Shown here: positions 32,092 through 42,469 of the stretch, piece after piece
Numbering within the stretch: position 1 is the first letter of the stretch
Layout of the letters: every line of letters starts with the position of its first letter
From: Candidatus Roizmanbacteria bacterium
Lineage (GTDB): Bacteria > Patescibacteriota > Microgenomatia > UBA1406 > GWC2-37-13
Direction: 5' to 3'
DNA: 64,000 nt
Assembly: GCA_016215445.1 (NCBI GenBank)
Contig: JACRJL010000003.1
Coordinates: 528,924 to 592,923, forward strand
Made by a program: the position numbers and the translations under genes
Notes under the pieces: model-generated
What the model was told of the DNA's origin: nothing
What the model saw: the letters and a program-made list of their open reading frames with translations, nothing else
Database searches by the model: none

Positions 32092-32637
32092 ATGATTTTC
32101 ATAATAGGAATTTTAATCGTTTTAGTTCTTTATTTAATAGCACAGTATAACGGCTTTGTTGTCTTGAAAACGAGAATTAAGGAAGCACTCTCAGGAATCG
32201 ATGTCCAACTCAAAAGACGCGCAGATTTGATTCCTAATTTAGTGGAAACAGTTAAGGGTTATGCTAAACATGAAAAAAGCGTCTTCACCGAGGTTACCAA
32301 AGCCAGGTCTTCATTGTTGAAAGCTGGAAACCTCGAAGAAAAAGCTAAGGCTAATGATATGTTAAGCGGGGCGTTGAAGTCCTTATTTGCTGTTGCAGAA
32401 GCTTATCCTGAACTCAAAGCCAGTGAGAATTTCCAGGATCTGCAAAGACAGCTTGAGGACACGGAAGATAAAGTCGCTTATTCGAGACAGTTTTACAATG
32501 CTAACGTATTGGATTTTAATACAAAGGTACAGGTGTTTCCATCGAATATGATTGCCAATATGTTTGGTTTTAGCGCTTTTGAATTTTTTGCCGCGACAGA
32601 AGAAGAAAGAAAAAAGATTAACGTAAAATTCGAGTAA
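32092..32637 (+). CDS. lemA: LemA family membrane protein
   Basis: 181 residues, the usual LemA length. One N-terminal helix (about 1-19) is followed by a long helical region with the family core [26 protein letters not shown] and a C-terminal [22 protein letters not shown]-like end. LemA proteins form helical bundles outside or at the membrane; their function is unclear, but they are repeatedly found next to HtpX, as here after 1 nt. A TATAAA box ends 11 nt before the ATG. Confidence 0.95.
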   Translation: MIFIIGILIVLVLYLIAQYNGFVVLKTRIKEALSGIDVQLKRRADLIPNLVETVKGYAKHEKSVFTEVTKARSSLLKAGNLEEKAKANDMLSGALKSLFAVAEAYPELKASENFQDLQRQLEDTEDKVAYSRQFYNANVLDFNTKVQVFPSNMIANMFGFSAFEFFAATEEERKKINVKFE

Positions 32638-32638
32638 A

Positions 32639-33529
32639 ATGACAGTCTATTCGCAAATTTCTCAAAATAAAGGCAAAACCTTTTTTATTTTTTTTCTATT
32701 TATTATCTTATTTAGCGGTTTTTTTTACTTAATCGGTCAGTATTTCCATTCGGGTAACAGCTATATTATTTTAGGTTTGTTTTTATCAATTATTTCTTCT
32801 GTAGGTAGTTACTTTTATTCGGATAAAATAGTACTTTTTACATCAGGGGCAAGACCTGCGTCAAAAAAAGAATTCTTTGATTTTTATACAACGACTGAGA
32901 ATTTAGCCTTGGCAGCCGGTTTGCCAATGCCCAAACTTTATGTAATTGATGACGTTTCACCCAATGCTTTTGCAACAGGCCGAGACCCTAAACATGCCGT
33001 AGTTTGTGCGACAACGGGTCTTCTACAAAAACTAGACCGTTCAGATATAGAAGGTGTCATATCTCACGAACTTTCCCACGTAAAAAACCACGATATTCTA
33101 ATTTCATCTGTAGTTGCCGTACTTGTCGGAACCTTGGCGATTGCCTCTGATTGGATTATGAGAAGTCTATGGTGGGGAAGGTCCGACGACAACGATAACC
33201 GGAATAGAAGCCCTATTTTTGCGATTTTTTTTATCGTTGCTTTGATTATTACGCCAATCGTCGCTACCTTGATTCAACTGGCTATTTCAAGGCGGAGAGA
33301 ATTCCTTGCCGATGCATCGGGGGTACTAATCACCAGAAATCCTGATGGTTTGGTTTCCGCACTGGAAAAAATTTCCTCTTATCCACCGCTTAGAAGAGCT
33401 TCGCCTTCTACCGCCCATCTTTTTATTGCCAATCCTTTGGGTAAAAAATCCCGCTCTTCTTGGTTTGTCAATCTTTTCTCGACCCATCCGCCGATTGAAG
33501 AAAGAATTAAAATATTAAGAAGCATGTAA
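32639..33529 (+). CDS. htpX: HtpX-like membrane zinc metalloprotease
   Basis: 296 residues with four hydrophobic helices (about 15-35, 42-60, 152-175, 190-212). The active site is HELSH (His143, Glu144, His147), and the third ligand Glu lies in RRREFLADASG near residue 222. The domain order is as in M48B HtpX, which degrades damaged membrane proteins. Start is 1 nt after lemA, a common pairing. The C-terminal THPPIEERI signature is present. Confidence 0.96.
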   Translation: MTVYSQISQNKGKTFFIFFLFIILFSGFFYLIGQYFHSGNSYIILGLFLSIISSVGSYFYSDKIVLFTSGARPASKKEFFDFYTTTENLALAAGLPMPKLYVIDDVSPNAFATGRDPKHAVVCATTGLLQKLDRSDIEGVISHELSHVKNHDILISSVVAVLVGTLAIASDWIMRSLWWGRSDDNDNRNRSPIFAIFFIVALIITPIVATLIQLAISRRREFLADASGVLITRNPDGLVSALEKISSYPPLRRASPSTAHLFIANPLGKKSRSSWFVNLFSTHPPIEERIKILRSM

Positions 33530-33539
33530 TTTTAACTAT

Positions 33540-34847
33540 ATGATTTTCCTTATCTTCCTATCTAAAATGGTTTTATTTTTCAGCCGAGTTTTTAGACTTG
33601 GTTCAGGTTCTACTTGGCCTGGCCACATGACTTTGAGGATAGATCCGGAAATAATCGAAAAAATCATCGATTTAAACAAAGACCTTAAGATCATTGTTGT
33701 CGCCGGCACAAATGGAAAAACTACTACGACTTCTCTTATTAAGCACGCTTTAAATAAATTAGGATATAAAGTCTTTTCCAATAGCGAAGGAGCTAATCTT
33801 ATTAACGGAATTGCCTCAGCGTTTCTTAAAAACTCAAATCTTGCTGGTTGGCTGGACTATGATTACGCAGTATTGGAAAGTGACGAATTCACTCTTCCTC
33901 TTTTATTAAAAAAAGTAACTCCAAGAGTCGTTTTCATCTTAAATCTTTTCCGAGATCAGCTAGATCGTTATGGTGAAGTCAACACAATTGCTTTAAAGTG
34001 GCAAAACTGTTTAAAAGCTTTACCCAAAGAGACTCTTATAATACTAAATGGAGATGATCCCCAGCTTTATTTCATAGGGAAGAATCTTCGTCAAAAAAAA
34101 GAGTTTTTTGGTGTAAAAAACGATTTGATGAAAATAAAAAAAATTCCTCACGACGTAGATTTCAACTACTGCCCTTCCTGTTTTTCTCTTCTTGATTATA
34201 AATCAATCTCTTATGCTCATCTAGGCGATTTTATTTGCAAAAAATGCGGATTCACTCGGTCGAGTGTTAATGATTTTGCTGAAGATATGATTAACTATCC
34301 ATTGGAAGGGTTATACAACATTTATAATACGAATTCGGTCTACTTATTTATCAAAAAACTTTTTAAGGTAAAAGCGCAAAGATTTAATCAGCTGATGAAG
34401 GATTTTCAACCATCTTTTGGACGACAGGAAGAAATCATTTATAAAAAGCGAAAAGTTTTCCTTCTTCTGTCAAAAAATCCAGCTGGTTTTAATCAATCTA
34501 TTAAAACAGTCATTAATATTCTCAAGGGTCAAAAAGCCAATTTTCTAATTTCGCTAAATGACAGAATTCCTGATGGTCAAGACGTTTCTTGGATTTGGGA
34601 CGTTGATTTTAGACCAATATTGGAAAAAGCAAAAAGCGTCTTTGTTTCAGGTGACAGACTCTATGATATGGTTTTAAGACTAGAATACGAAAGTGCCAAA
34701 AAAAATCTTATCCCGATTGAAAACCTAAAAATGGCAGTGGAAAGCTCTATCAGTCGACTAGATGCTAAGGAAAAATTATTTGTTTTAACAACCTATTCGG
34801 CGATGTTGGAAGTTAGGAAAATTCTTGTAGGAAGGAAATTATTATGA
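33540..34847 (+). CDS. murT: Lipid II isoglutaminyl synthase, Mur-ligase-like subunit
   Basis: 435 residues. VVAGTNGKTTTTSLIKHAL is the Mur-ligase ATP loop near residue 55. A four-Cys zinc ribbon inserted in the central domain (CPSC...CKKC near residues 205-240) and a C-terminal DUF1727 region identify MurT rather than MurC-F. With GatD it converts the alpha-carboxyl of D-glutamate in the lipid II stem peptide to isoglutamine, using ATP. The gatD gene overlaps by 4 nt. Such a pair is typical of Gram-positive walls and fits the sortase at 15 kb. Confidence 0.94.
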   Translation: MIFLIFLSKMVLFFSRVFRLGSGSTWPGHMTLRIDPEIIEKIIDLNKDLKIIVVAGTNGKTTTTSLIKHALNKLGYKVFSNSEGANLINGIASAFLKNSNLAGWLDYDYAVLESDEFTLPLLLKKVTPRVVFILNLFRDQLDRYGEVNTIALKWQNCLKALPKETLIILNGDDPQLYFIGKNLRQKKEFFGVKNDLMKIKKIPHDVDFNYCPSCFSLLDYKSISYAHLGDFICKKCGFTRSSVNDFAEDMINYPLEGLYNIYNTNSVYLFIKKLFKVKAQRFNQLMKDFQPSFGRQEEIIYKKRKVFLLLSKNPAGFNQSIKTVINILKGQKANFLISLNDRIPDGQDVSWIWDVDFRPILEKAKSVFVSGDRLYDMVLRLEYESAKKNLIPIENLKMAVESSISRLDAKEKLFVLTTYSAMLEVRKILVGRKLL

Positions 34848-35584
34848 ATTTGAATATTGGTTGGCTCTATCCTGATTTAATGAGTACATATGGGGACAGA
34901 GGTAACATCATTACTCTCAACTTTCGGTCTCAAAAACGGCGAATTGAAACGAAAATACACAAGATCTCTCTCTTGGAACCAGGAGAGTCAATTTTGCAGA
35001 TGGACCTTCTATTTATGGGAGGCGCCCAAGACAAACAACAGGAAATAGTTAACCAAGATCTCCAGAAAAATAAAGGCGGCTATTTGGAAAAAGCTATCTT
35101 TGCTGGGACTCCATCTTTAAACGTCTGCGGAGCATATCAATTTCTTGGAAATTATTATTTGGCTGCTGATGAAACCAGAATTAAAGGATTAGGTATCTTC
35201 GATCTTTATACAAAAAGCCCTGGTCTTAACTTTCCTCGTTGTATAGGCAATTTAATTGTCGAATCTTATATCTTACCTGGTGTAAAATTGGTAGGTTTTG
35301 AAAATCATGGAGGCCGAACGTACGTCAACGATAGAAACTTAATTTTTGCCAAGGTATTAAAAGGATTTGGAAATAACGGAGAAGATGGTCAAGAGGGTTT
35401 TATTTTTAAAAACGCCATCGGTACATATTTACACGGACCCATCCTTCCTAAAAATCCGGAATTGGCAGATTGGCTTATTGAAAAAGCTTTAGAAAGAAAA
35501 TACGGGAAGAAGATAAAACTGGCAAAATTGGATAATTATTTTGAAAATAAAGCCAAAGAAACGATAATTAAAAGGTATACTTAA
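34844..35584 (+). CDS. gatD: Lipid II isoglutaminyl synthase, glutamine amidotransferase subunit
   Basis: 246 residues, class I glutaminase-like domain of the CobB/CobQ type. The nucleophile is Cys95 in SLNVCGAYQFLG, where related enzymes have GICGGYQ, and the catalytic His lies in TYLHGPILP near residue 197. It releases ammonia from glutamine and passes it to MurT. It has the family opening IGWLYPDLMSTYGDRGN. Overlap with murT is 4 nt; dnaE follows after 4 nt, so translation of the three is probably coupled. Confidence 0.94.
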   Translation: MNLNIGWLYPDLMSTYGDRGNIITLNFRSQKRRIETKIHKISLLEPGESILQMDLLFMGGAQDKQQEIVNQDLQKNKGGYLEKAIFAGTPSLNVCGAYQFLGNYYLAADETRIKGLGIFDLYTKSPGLNFPRCIGNLIVESYILPGVKLVGFENHGGRTYVNDRNLIFAKVLKGFGNNGEDGQEGFIFKNAIGTYLHGPILPKNPELADWLIEKALERKYGKKIKLAKLDNYFENKAKETIIKRYT

Positions 35585-35588
35585 GAAT

Positions 35589-38500
35589 ATGAGTTTCGTC
35601 CATTTGCATCTTCACACCGGTTACTCTCTCTTAGATGGAATGTGCCGTATAGATGATGTTATTGAAAAAGCCAAACAGTTAAACATGCCAGCCGTCGCTA
35701 TTACTGACCACGGCGCTTTGTATGGAGCGTTCAAATTTTATACAAAGGCAATCGAGTCGGGTATCAAACCAATTATAGGAGTCGAAGCCTATAAAGCAAA
35801 AAATTCCCGTTTAGACAAAAAAAACGGTGTCGATCGCGACCAATATCATTTGACTCTTTTGAGTAAAAATCTCACCGGTTATAAAAATCTTATTAAACTG
35901 GTTACCGCCGCTCATTTGGAAGGCTATTATTATAAACCCCGAATCGATTTTGAACTACTGGAAAAGTACCATGAAGGCTTAATCGTCCTTTCCGGCTGTC
36001 TCAACGGAGAAATTTCCAGTTTGCTAAGGGAGAATCAAACAAACCAAGCGGAAATAATCCTACAGAAGTATCTATCGATTTTCAAAGACGATTTTTATCT
36101 TGAGATCCAAAGGCATCCTAATTCACCTGATTTGGATAAAGTTAATATTCAACTAATCAAACTTTCCAGAAAGTTTGGAGTTCCCCTTGTTGCCACAAAT
36201 GATGTTCATTATCTAGACGAAGAGGATGCATACGCACAGGAGATTTTGCTTTGCATTCAAACCCAACATACGATCGTTGAGAAAAACCGTCCGATGTCGA
36301 TGATTGATATTCCAGACTATTATTTTAAATCAATTGCAGAAATGAAAGGGTTGTTCATCGATTTACCCGAAGCCGTTGAGAATACGGTGAAAATTGCGGA
36401 AAAATGCCAGTTGGAAATCCCTTTGGGGAAATGGATTTTGCCAGACTTTAAAACACCGAAAGACGAATCAGTTAATTCTTATTTAGGAGAATTGGTTAAA
36501 TCTAGGATCGGTCGAGTTGCTTCCTACGACCAAAAAATGGTCGAAAAAAGAATCGACTATGAACTTAAAATTATCACATCAAAAGGCTATTCCACTTATT
36601 TTTTGATCGTGCAGGACTTTGTCAATTGGGCGAAAAAACAAGGCGTGGCAGTTGGACCGGGCAGAGGTTCAGTCGCCGGTAGTTTGGTAGCTTATATACT
36701 GGGAATTACCGACATCAATCCGATAGACTATAATCTACCGTTTGAACGTTTTTTAAACCCGGAAAGACCCACTCCCCCTGATATTGACATTGATTTTGCC
36801 GATATAAGGCGCGACGAAGTGTTAAATTATGTCACTAAAAAATACGGAGAGGATAAAGTGGCTCAGATAATTACGTTCGGACGTATGGAAGCCCGTCTGG
36901 CTGCTCGTGACGTGGCACGCGCTTTAGGACTATCCTACAGCCAAGGTGACAGAATTGCTAAAATGATTCCTTTTGGAAAACAAGGTTTTGCTATGACTAT
37001 ATCCGCAGCGCTTGAAGAGTCAGCTCAGCTTAAGTTTGCTTACCAAACTGAACCCGAAGTCAAAAAAGTCCTCGACGTTGCTCGTAGGATTGAAGGTTTA
37101 CCTCGTCATTCATCTGTCCACGCCGCCGGCGTCGTTATTTCCGACAAACCTATGACAGAATATGTTCCTTTACAAAGAGACTCAAAGGAAGGCAAGATTA
37201 TCACCCAGTATGACATGTACTGTCTTGATCTGAATGCTGTTTCCAACCAAAAAGCAGTTGGTCTACTTAAAGTAGATTTTCTTGGTTTGAGAAATCTGAC
37301 TATTATTGAAGAAGCCTTAAAATATGTCAGCAGAATAACTGGAAAAAAAATTGACATTCACCAGGTACCTTTGGATGACAAACGGGCTTATGAACTAATA
37401 GCCCAAGGAAACACCGTTGGAATTTTCCAACTTGAATCCGGAGGCATGAAGCGACTTGCCAAGGATCTAAAACCTAATAAAATTTCCGACATTTCCGCTA
37501 TGGTCGCTTTATACAGGCCTGGTCCAATGGACCTTATTCCCTTATTTTTAGAAGGTAAAAAAAACTCAAAAAAAGTCAAATATGCTCATCAAGATCTGAA
37601 ATCTATTCTCGAGGAAACCTATGGAGTACTCGTATATCAGGAACAGGTGATGGAAATCGCCAACAAGTTAGCCGGATACACAATGTCCGAGGCCGACAAT
37701 CTAAGAATGGCAATGGGTAAGAAAAAGAAAGACTTGATGAAAAAGGAGCGAGAAAAATTTTTCCAGGGCTGCTTTAAAAAGGGTTATAAAAAGACCATGG
37801 TGGAGAACATCTGGAACTTTATGGAAAAGTTTGCCGCCTATGGTTTTAACAAACCACATTCGGCATCTTATGCCCTTATTGCCTACTGGACAGCCTATAT
37901 AAAAGCTAACTATCCAGTTGAATTTATGACAGCTTTACTTACAGCCGAGCTTCAGGGTATGGCCGGCCCGATGAGGGAAATAAAAATGTCCCAAGCGATA
38001 GAGGAATGTCGACGAATGAATATAGTCGTTCTCCCACCTGATATAAATAAATCAGAACACAACTTTCTTATAGAAGCCGGGTCTATCAGATTTGGGTTGT
38101 CCGCAATCAAAAATGTTGGAGAATCGGCAATAGAAGCTATCATAGAGGCAAGAAAAGCAGGAAATTTCTTAAGTTTTAGGGATTTTCTCGCCAGAGTAGA
38201 TCTAAGGCGTGTCAATAAAAAAACCGTGGAAAGTTTGGTTAAAGCCGGTTCTTTTCAAATGTTTGGAAATAAAGCCACCTTACTGACTCACTATCCAAAT
38301 CTTGTTTCCGATGCCCAGTCGTTTAAGAGCAAAGTCGAAAAAGGCCAATTTGATCTTTTCGAAGACATTACTTCAGTAAAATCCAAGCCAGATAACCTAA
38401 AGATAATTCCTGAATTTACAGAAGAGGAGTTATTTTCGATGGAAAGAGACGTGATAGGCTTCTTGATTGGAAAAAACCCCTTGTCAAAATTTAAAAACAT

Positions 38501-38828
38501 TATCGAAAAGAAAACAACAAAGAAAATCGGCGATATTGATCAAACCGACGTTGATAAAACAGTAATTCTTGCTGGGATAGTCAGTGGAAAAAAAGCCCTC
38601 AAGACTAGAAAGGACAATCATGAGATGGCAGTCATTCAGGTTTTCGACGAAACAGGCAATATAGAAGTGGTAGTGTTTCCAAAGTCATTTGCGAAACTTA
38701 AAACAATATTATTGATAAACAAAATCATTATGTTTAAAGGCAAGATTAATGATAGAGAGGGAAGGATGAACGTCATTATGGAAAACGCTGTCGACTTGGA
38801 AAGTATTAATTCAAGTCAGTCATCATGA
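35589..38828 (+). CDS. dnaE: DNA polymerase III alpha subunit
   Basis: 1079 residues, DnaE1 type. The PHP domain starts FVHLHLHTGYSLLDG, with ITDHGALYG and other metal-site motifs retained. The polymerase core contains GPGRGSVAGSLVAYILGI near residue 355 and the catalytic aspartates in PDIDIDFAD near residue 400. The tandem helix-hairpin-helix region follows, and an OB-fold lies at the C-terminus (KTVILAGIVSGKK). It is the replicative polymerase. The C-terminal tau-binding region is short. It overlaps the following ATPase accessory gene by 4 nt. Confidence 0.97.
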   Translation: MSFVHLHLHTGYSLLDGMCRIDDVIEKAKQLNMPAVAITDHGALYGAFKFYTKAIESGIKPIIGVEAYKAKNSRLDKKNGVDRDQYHLTLLSKNLTGYKNLIKLVTAAHLEGYYYKPRIDFELLEKYHEGLIVLSGCLNGEISSLLRENQTNQAEIILQKYLSIFKDDFYLEIQRHPNSPDLDKVNIQLIKLSRKFGVPLVATNDVHYLDEEDAYAQEILLCIQTQHTIVEKNRPMSMIDIPDYYFKSIAEMKGLFIDLPEAVENTVKIAEKCQLEIPLGKWILPDFKTPKDESVNSYLGELVKSRIGRVASYDQKMVEKRIDYELKIITSKGYSTYFLIVQDFVNWAKKQGVAVGPGRGSVAGSLVAYILGITDINPIDYNLPFERFLNPERPTPPDIDIDFADIRRDEVLNYVTKKYGEDKVAQIITFGRMEARLAARDVARALGLSYSQGDRIAKMIPFGKQGFAMTISAALEESAQLKFAYQTEPEVKKVLDVARRIEGLPRHSSVHAAGVVISDKPMTEYVPLQRDSKEGKIITQYDMYCLDLNAVSNQKAVGLLKVDFLGLRNLTIIEEALKYVSRITGKKIDIHQVPLDDKRAYELIAQGNTVGIFQLESGGMKRLAKDLKPNKISDISAMVALYRPGPMDLIPLFLEGKKNSKKVKYAHQDLKSILEETYGVLVYQEQVMEIANKLAGYTMSEADNLRMAMGKKKKDLMKKEREKFFQGCFKKGYKKTMVENIWNFMEKFAAYGFNKPHSASYALIAYWTAYIKANYPVEFMTALLTAELQGMAGPMREIKMSQAIEECRRMNIVVLPPDINKSEHNFLIEAGSIRFGLSAIKNVGESAIEAIIEARKAGNFLSFRDFLARVDLRRVNKKTVESLVKAGSFQMFGNKATLLTHYPNLVSDAQSFKSKVEKGQFDLFEDITSVKSKPDNLKIIPEFTEEELFSMERDVIGFLIGKNPLSKFKNIIEKKTTKKIGDIDQTDVDKTVILAGIVSGKKALKTRKDNHEMAVIQVFDETGNIEVVVFPKSFAKLKTILLINKIIMFKGKINDREGRMNVIMENAVDLESINSSQSS

Positions 38829-39100
38829 TAAAAAAGTATTTTACTTTCGACAAAAATCTTAATTTGACTCCGAGTAATAGTCTAAAAAACAAAAAAAAAC
38901 TTTTTAAAAACAGTAAATCAAAGTATTTTGACCTTGCAAATTATACAAATATTGGTTATTATTTAGTAACTCCTTTACTTTTTGGAGTTCTTTTAGGTTT
39001 ATATTTAGATAAGAATTTCAAAACAGGTACCTTTGTCAAATTAGGAGTTTTCGTAGGCGCAGCAGGCGCCCTTTATAATTTATTTCGATTGATAAAATAG
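38825..39100 (+). CDS. ATP synthase accessory protein (AtpI/AtpZ-like)
   Basis: 91 residues with two membrane helices (about 42-60 and 70-90) after a basic N-terminus. The GVLLGLYLDKNFKTG and GAAGALYNLFRLIK segments are typical of the AtpI/AtpZ 'F0F1-ATPase subunit' group that precedes atpB in many operons and helps c-ring assembly or magnesium entry. Position, size and topology support it; sequence alone does not separate AtpI from AtpZ. It follows dnaE by overlap and precedes atpB by 4 nt. Confidence 0.75.
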   Translation: MIKKYFTFDKNLNLTPSNSLKNKKKLFKNSKSKYFDLANYTNIGYYLVTPLLFGVLLGLYLDKNFKTGTFVKLGVFVGAAGALYNLFRLIK

Positions 39101-39104
39101 GCAA

Positions 39105-39842
39105 ATGCCCAAAATTAGCATCAAGCCGGAGACAGTTTTTCACATTCTGAACTTCCCTATTACTAACTCACTATTTTTATCAGTAATCGTAGTCTTGCTT
39201 TTTTTTCTTCTTGCCTTAAAATACAACAAAGAATCAAAATCAGAGATAAAATCAAAATTTTACTATTTTTTTCAGTTTATTATTAAAGCAATCTATTCGT
39301 TATTTGAATCTGTTCTGGGAGAAAAAACAAAGTATTTTTTTCCGCTTCTTTTTTCATTTTTCATGTTTATCATCCTGCAAAACTGGTTTGGACTTCTTCC
39401 TGGCATTGGTAGCGTTCTTATAAAAGTTCAAGAACACGGCGAGGAAATATTCATTCCGCTTTTTAGAGGCGGTAATGCCGACCTAAATACTACCTTTGTT
39501 TTGGCTCTCGCTTCTGTTGTAATGATTCAAGCGTTCGGAATAAAATTTTTAGGATTTAAGGGTTATTTGAAAAAATTCGTCAATTTGACAAATCCTATTA
39601 ACTTTTTTTTAGGTATCCTCGAAATTATTTCTGAGTTTTCGAAAGTACTGTCTTTTTCTTTCCGACTTTTTGGAAATATCTTTGCCGGAGAGGTATTATT
39701 GACTATTGTTGCTTTTTTGGTCCCTGTCTTGGCTTCTTTTCCGTTTATAATACTTGAAGTGTTTGTCGGTTTTATCCAAGCTTTGGTTTTCAGTATGTTA
39801 ACAGCAGTATTTATTAGTGGAGCAATAGCGAAACACCACTAA
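39105..39842 (+). CDS. atpB: F1F0 ATP synthase subunit a
   Basis: 245 residues, about six membrane helices. The essential Arg lies in FSKVLSFSFRLFGNIFAGEVL near residue 187, and the final helix has FVGFIQALVFSMLTAVFIS. It forms the proton half-channels next to the c-ring. The C-terminal KHH is usual for the family. It is followed by a 142-nt gap that holds the structured atpE leader. Confidence 0.96.
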   Translation: MPKISIKPETVFHILNFPITNSLFLSVIVVLLFFLLALKYNKESKSEIKSKFYYFFQFIIKAIYSLFESVLGEKTKYFFPLLFSFFMFIILQNWFGLLPGIGSVLIKVQEHGEEIFIPLFRGGNADLNTTFVLALASVVMIQAFGIKFLGFKGYLKKFVNLTNPINFFLGILEIISEFSKVLSFSFRLFGNIFAGEVLLTIVAFLVPVLASFPFIILEVFVGFIQALVFSMLTAVFISGAIAKHH

Positions 39843-39877
39843 AATTATTAGTTAGTTTAAAATTAGATTAAAAATTC

Positions 39878-39974
39878 ATCGCAGCGTGCTAATAAAATGT
39901 GAATAGCTGCGATACAATTTAGGAAAATCGTTGGGAAAAAACCAATAGGTTTTGTCCCAAGAGAAGGGAGGTGA
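39878..39974 (+). promoter_or_regulatory. Structured leader of atpE with two hairpins and a strong ribosome-binding site
   Basis: ATCGCAGC (39878-39885) pairs perfectly with GCTGCGAT (39906-39913). TTGGGAAAAAACC (39931-39943) pairs with GGTTTTGTCCCAA (39948-39960) with one mismatch and an AATA loop. GGGAGGTGA follows at 39966-39974, 10 nt before the ATG. This fits translation boosting or message processing that raises the amount of subunit c, which is needed in many copies per enzyme. Confidence 0.7.
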
Positions 39975-39981
39975 AAAATAA

Positions 39982-40212
<231 letters not shown>

Positions 40213-40213
40213 T

Positions 40214-40699
40214 ATGGAAAATCTAGGAATTGATTTTAAAATCATGATTGCTCAAGCAATCAACTTTGTTCTGTTTTTTATAATTGTTAAAAAGTTTATT
40301 GCCAAACCTTTTAATTCTTTTTTAGAGGATGAACATGATAAAGAAAGAGAGAAACAAAGACTGCTGGAAAGTGCCAAGAAAATCGAAGAAGATCTCAAAG
40401 TAAAAGAACAGAAAATGAAAGCTCAGGCCCAGAAAGAAATGAAAGATATAATCGAAGAAACGAAGAAAAACAGTCAAGACCTAAGAGAAACTCTTCTTGA
40501 TGAAGCCAAAAAAGAGGCCGAAGAGATCAAAGAAAAAATGAGAGGGCAGCTTAACGAAGAAAAGGAAGATCTTTATAAAGAAGTCAAAAAAAAGGTCGCT
40601 GAACTAAGTTTCGATATTGTCAATAAAGGATTGAAAGATTCTTTAGACGAAGAGACTCAAAAAAGGATTACCCAAAGAATACTTAAGAATTTAAATTAA
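40214..40699 (+). CDS. atpF: F1F0 ATP synthase subunit b
   Basis: 161 residues. One N-terminal helix (about 8-28, MIAQAINFVLFFIIVKKFI) is followed by an unbroken, charged right-handed coiled coil (about 35-140). It dimerises to form the outer stalk joining subunit a to delta and alpha. Length is ordinary. The next gene, atpH, starts after 5 nt. Confidence 0.95.
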   Translation: MENLGIDFKIMIAQAINFVLFFIIVKKFIAKPFNSFLEDEHDKEREKQRLLESAKKIEEDLKVKEQKMKAQAQKEMKDIIEETKKNSQDLRETLLDEAKKEAEEIKEKMRGQLNEEKEDLYKEVKKKVAELSFDIVNKGLKDSLDEETQKRITQRILKNLN

Positions 40700-40704
40700 A
40701 AGAC

Positions 40705-40989
40705 GTGAAAATAAAACCACATCTAAAAGAAGAGCTAAAAAAATATTTATCCGAAAGGGTAAAGAAAGAAGAGCAAAAGATCAAGGTCTTTAGTGCTGGT
40801 AAGTTGAATGACGATGATAAGACCTTAATCAAAAAAAAACTCAAAGCTTTTGACTGGCAGGATGTGGATTATTTCGTAGATCCGTCTCTCCTTGCCGGAG
40901 TAGTAGTGAAGAAAGGTTCGAAGATGATCGATCTTTCCTTGAAAGGAACATTATCAAATTTAAAAAAAATAGTTTATGAAAGTGATTGA
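40705..40989 (+). CDS. atpH: F1F0 ATP synthase subunit delta, truncated form
   Basis: 94 residues from a GTG start, about half the usual 175-180. What is present is the C-terminal part: [30 protein letters not shown] matches the conserved end of delta that contacts the b stalk. The N-terminal six-helix domain, which normally grips the alpha N-termini, is missing; only about 30 charged residues precede the conserved part. No frameshift or lost upstream segment is visible, since atpF ends 5 nt before. It overlaps atpA by 14 nt. Confidence 0.85.
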   Translation: MKIKPHLKEELKKYLSERVKKEEQKIKVFSAGKLNDDDKTLIKKKLKAFDWQDVDYFVDPSLLAGVVVKKGSKMIDLSLKGTLSNLKKIVYESD

Positions 40990-42469
40990 CGAGTATATTA
41001 AAACAATCGAAAAGGAGCTGTCAAGGTCCCAAGTTAAAATAAAGACTGAGGAGCTAGGAATAGTCAGTGAAGTAAAAGATGGAGTAGTTATTTTACAGGG
41101 TCTAGATAATGTTTCTTATGGAGAGCTGATCGAATTCAAAAACGGTGTTGTTGGTTATGTCATTGATCTGACAGAAGATGAAGTGGGAACGATAGTTCTA
41201 GGAGACTACCTTGGTATTAAAGCAGGAGATCAGGCTCGAGCTCTCTCGATTACTTTGTCTGTTCCTGTTTCAGAATCTATTCTGGGAAGGGTAGTTGATG
41301 CTTTAGGAAATCCAATAGACGGTAGTGGAAAAATAAAATCTGATAAACGTTATCCTATTGAAAAAATAGCTGCTGGAGTTGTAAAAAGACAACAGGTCAA
41401 TCAGCCTGTTCAGACTGGAATTAAATCAATTGATGCCCTTATTCCAATCGGTCGGGGACAACGAGAATTAATAATAGGAGATCGTGGTACAGGAAAAACT
41501 ACATTAGCAATCGATACGATTTTGAACCAAAAAAATGAAAACATGATCTGTATCTACTGTGCTATCGGACAAAAGACTTCAAAGATTGCTTCTCTTGTCC
41601 ACCTGTTAAAAACGCGTGGAGCTATAGACTACACTGTTGTTGTTAGCGCTTTTGCTTCAGACCCAGCTTCGATGCAATATCTTGCCCCTTATTCGGCCAC
41701 TGCCATTGCTGAATATTTTATGGACAAAGGAAAAGACGTTTTAGTCATCTATGACGATTTAACTAAACATGCTTGGGCTTATAGACAGATATCTTTGATT
41801 TTACGTCGCCCAGCAGGTCGTGAAGCTTATCCAGGAGATGTTTTTTACCTTCATTCAAGACTTCTTGAGAGATCCTGCCGCTTAAATGAAAAAAATGGAG
41901 GAGGCTCAATTACAGCCTTGCCTGTAATAGAAACTTTGGAAGGAGATCTTTCTACTTATATTCCTACAAACGTTATTTCTATTACAGATGGTCAAATTTT
42001 CCTTGAAACAGACTTATTTAATGCCGGAATCAGGCCAGCCATCAACGTCGGGCTGTCTGTTTCTCGTGTCGGAGGAACCGCCCAAACCAAAGCAATGAAA
42101 AAAGTAGCAGGTAGATTGAAATTGGATCTAGCTCAGTATAATGCTTTAGCAGCTTTTTCCCAGTTCGAAGGTGAGCTTGACGAGGAAACGAAAAAATTGT
42201 TAAATCGAGGATCAAAAGTTACTCAGGTTTTAAAGCAAAAAAAAGGTCTTCCTCTTACTTTGTCACAGCAGATTGCCATAATTTGGGCTGCCACTAATGG
42301 TTATTTAGACCAGATAGATAACGAAAAAATATCTGAATTTGAAGAAAAGCTTTTGGATATGGTGAAAATCAAAGGCAAAAAATGGTCAGCCAGAATTGAA
42401 AAAACAAAATTGTTAAGTGATGAAGACGAAAAAGAACTGAAGAAATTTATAGAATCGGTAAATATATGA
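40976..42469 (+). CDS. atpA: F1 ATP synthase subunit alpha
   Basis: 497 residues. The N-terminal helix that binds delta is present ([19 protein letters not shown]), then the beta-barrel, and the P-loop [13 protein letters not shown] near residue 167. The catalytic-interface Arg lies in [15 protein letters not shown]. Alpha holds the non-catalytic nucleotide sites of the hexamer. It starts inside atpH and is overlapped 4 nt by atpG. Confidence 0.98.
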   Translation: MKVIDEYIKTIEKELSRSQVKIKTEELGIVSEVKDGVVILQGLDNVSYGELIEFKNGVVGYVIDLTEDEVGTIVLGDYLGIKAGDQARALSITLSVPVSESILGRVVDALGNPIDGSGKIKSDKRYPIEKIAAGVVKRQQVNQPVQTGIKSIDALIPIGRGQRELIIGDRGTGKTTLAIDTILNQKNENMICIYCAIGQKTSKIASLVHLLKTRGAIDYTVVVSAFASDPASMQYLAPYSATAIAEYFMDKGKDVLVIYDDLTKHAWAYRQISLILRRPAGREAYPGDVFYLHSRLLERSCRLNEKNGGGSITALPVIETLEGDLSTYIPTNVISITDGQIFLETDLFNAGIRPAINVGLSVSRVGGTAQTKAMKKVAGRLKLDLAQYNALAAFSQFEGELDEETKKLLNRGSKVTQVLKQKKGLPLTLSQQIAIIWAATNGYLDQIDNEKISEFEEKLLDMVKIKGKKWSARIEKTKLLSDEDEKELKKFIESVNI

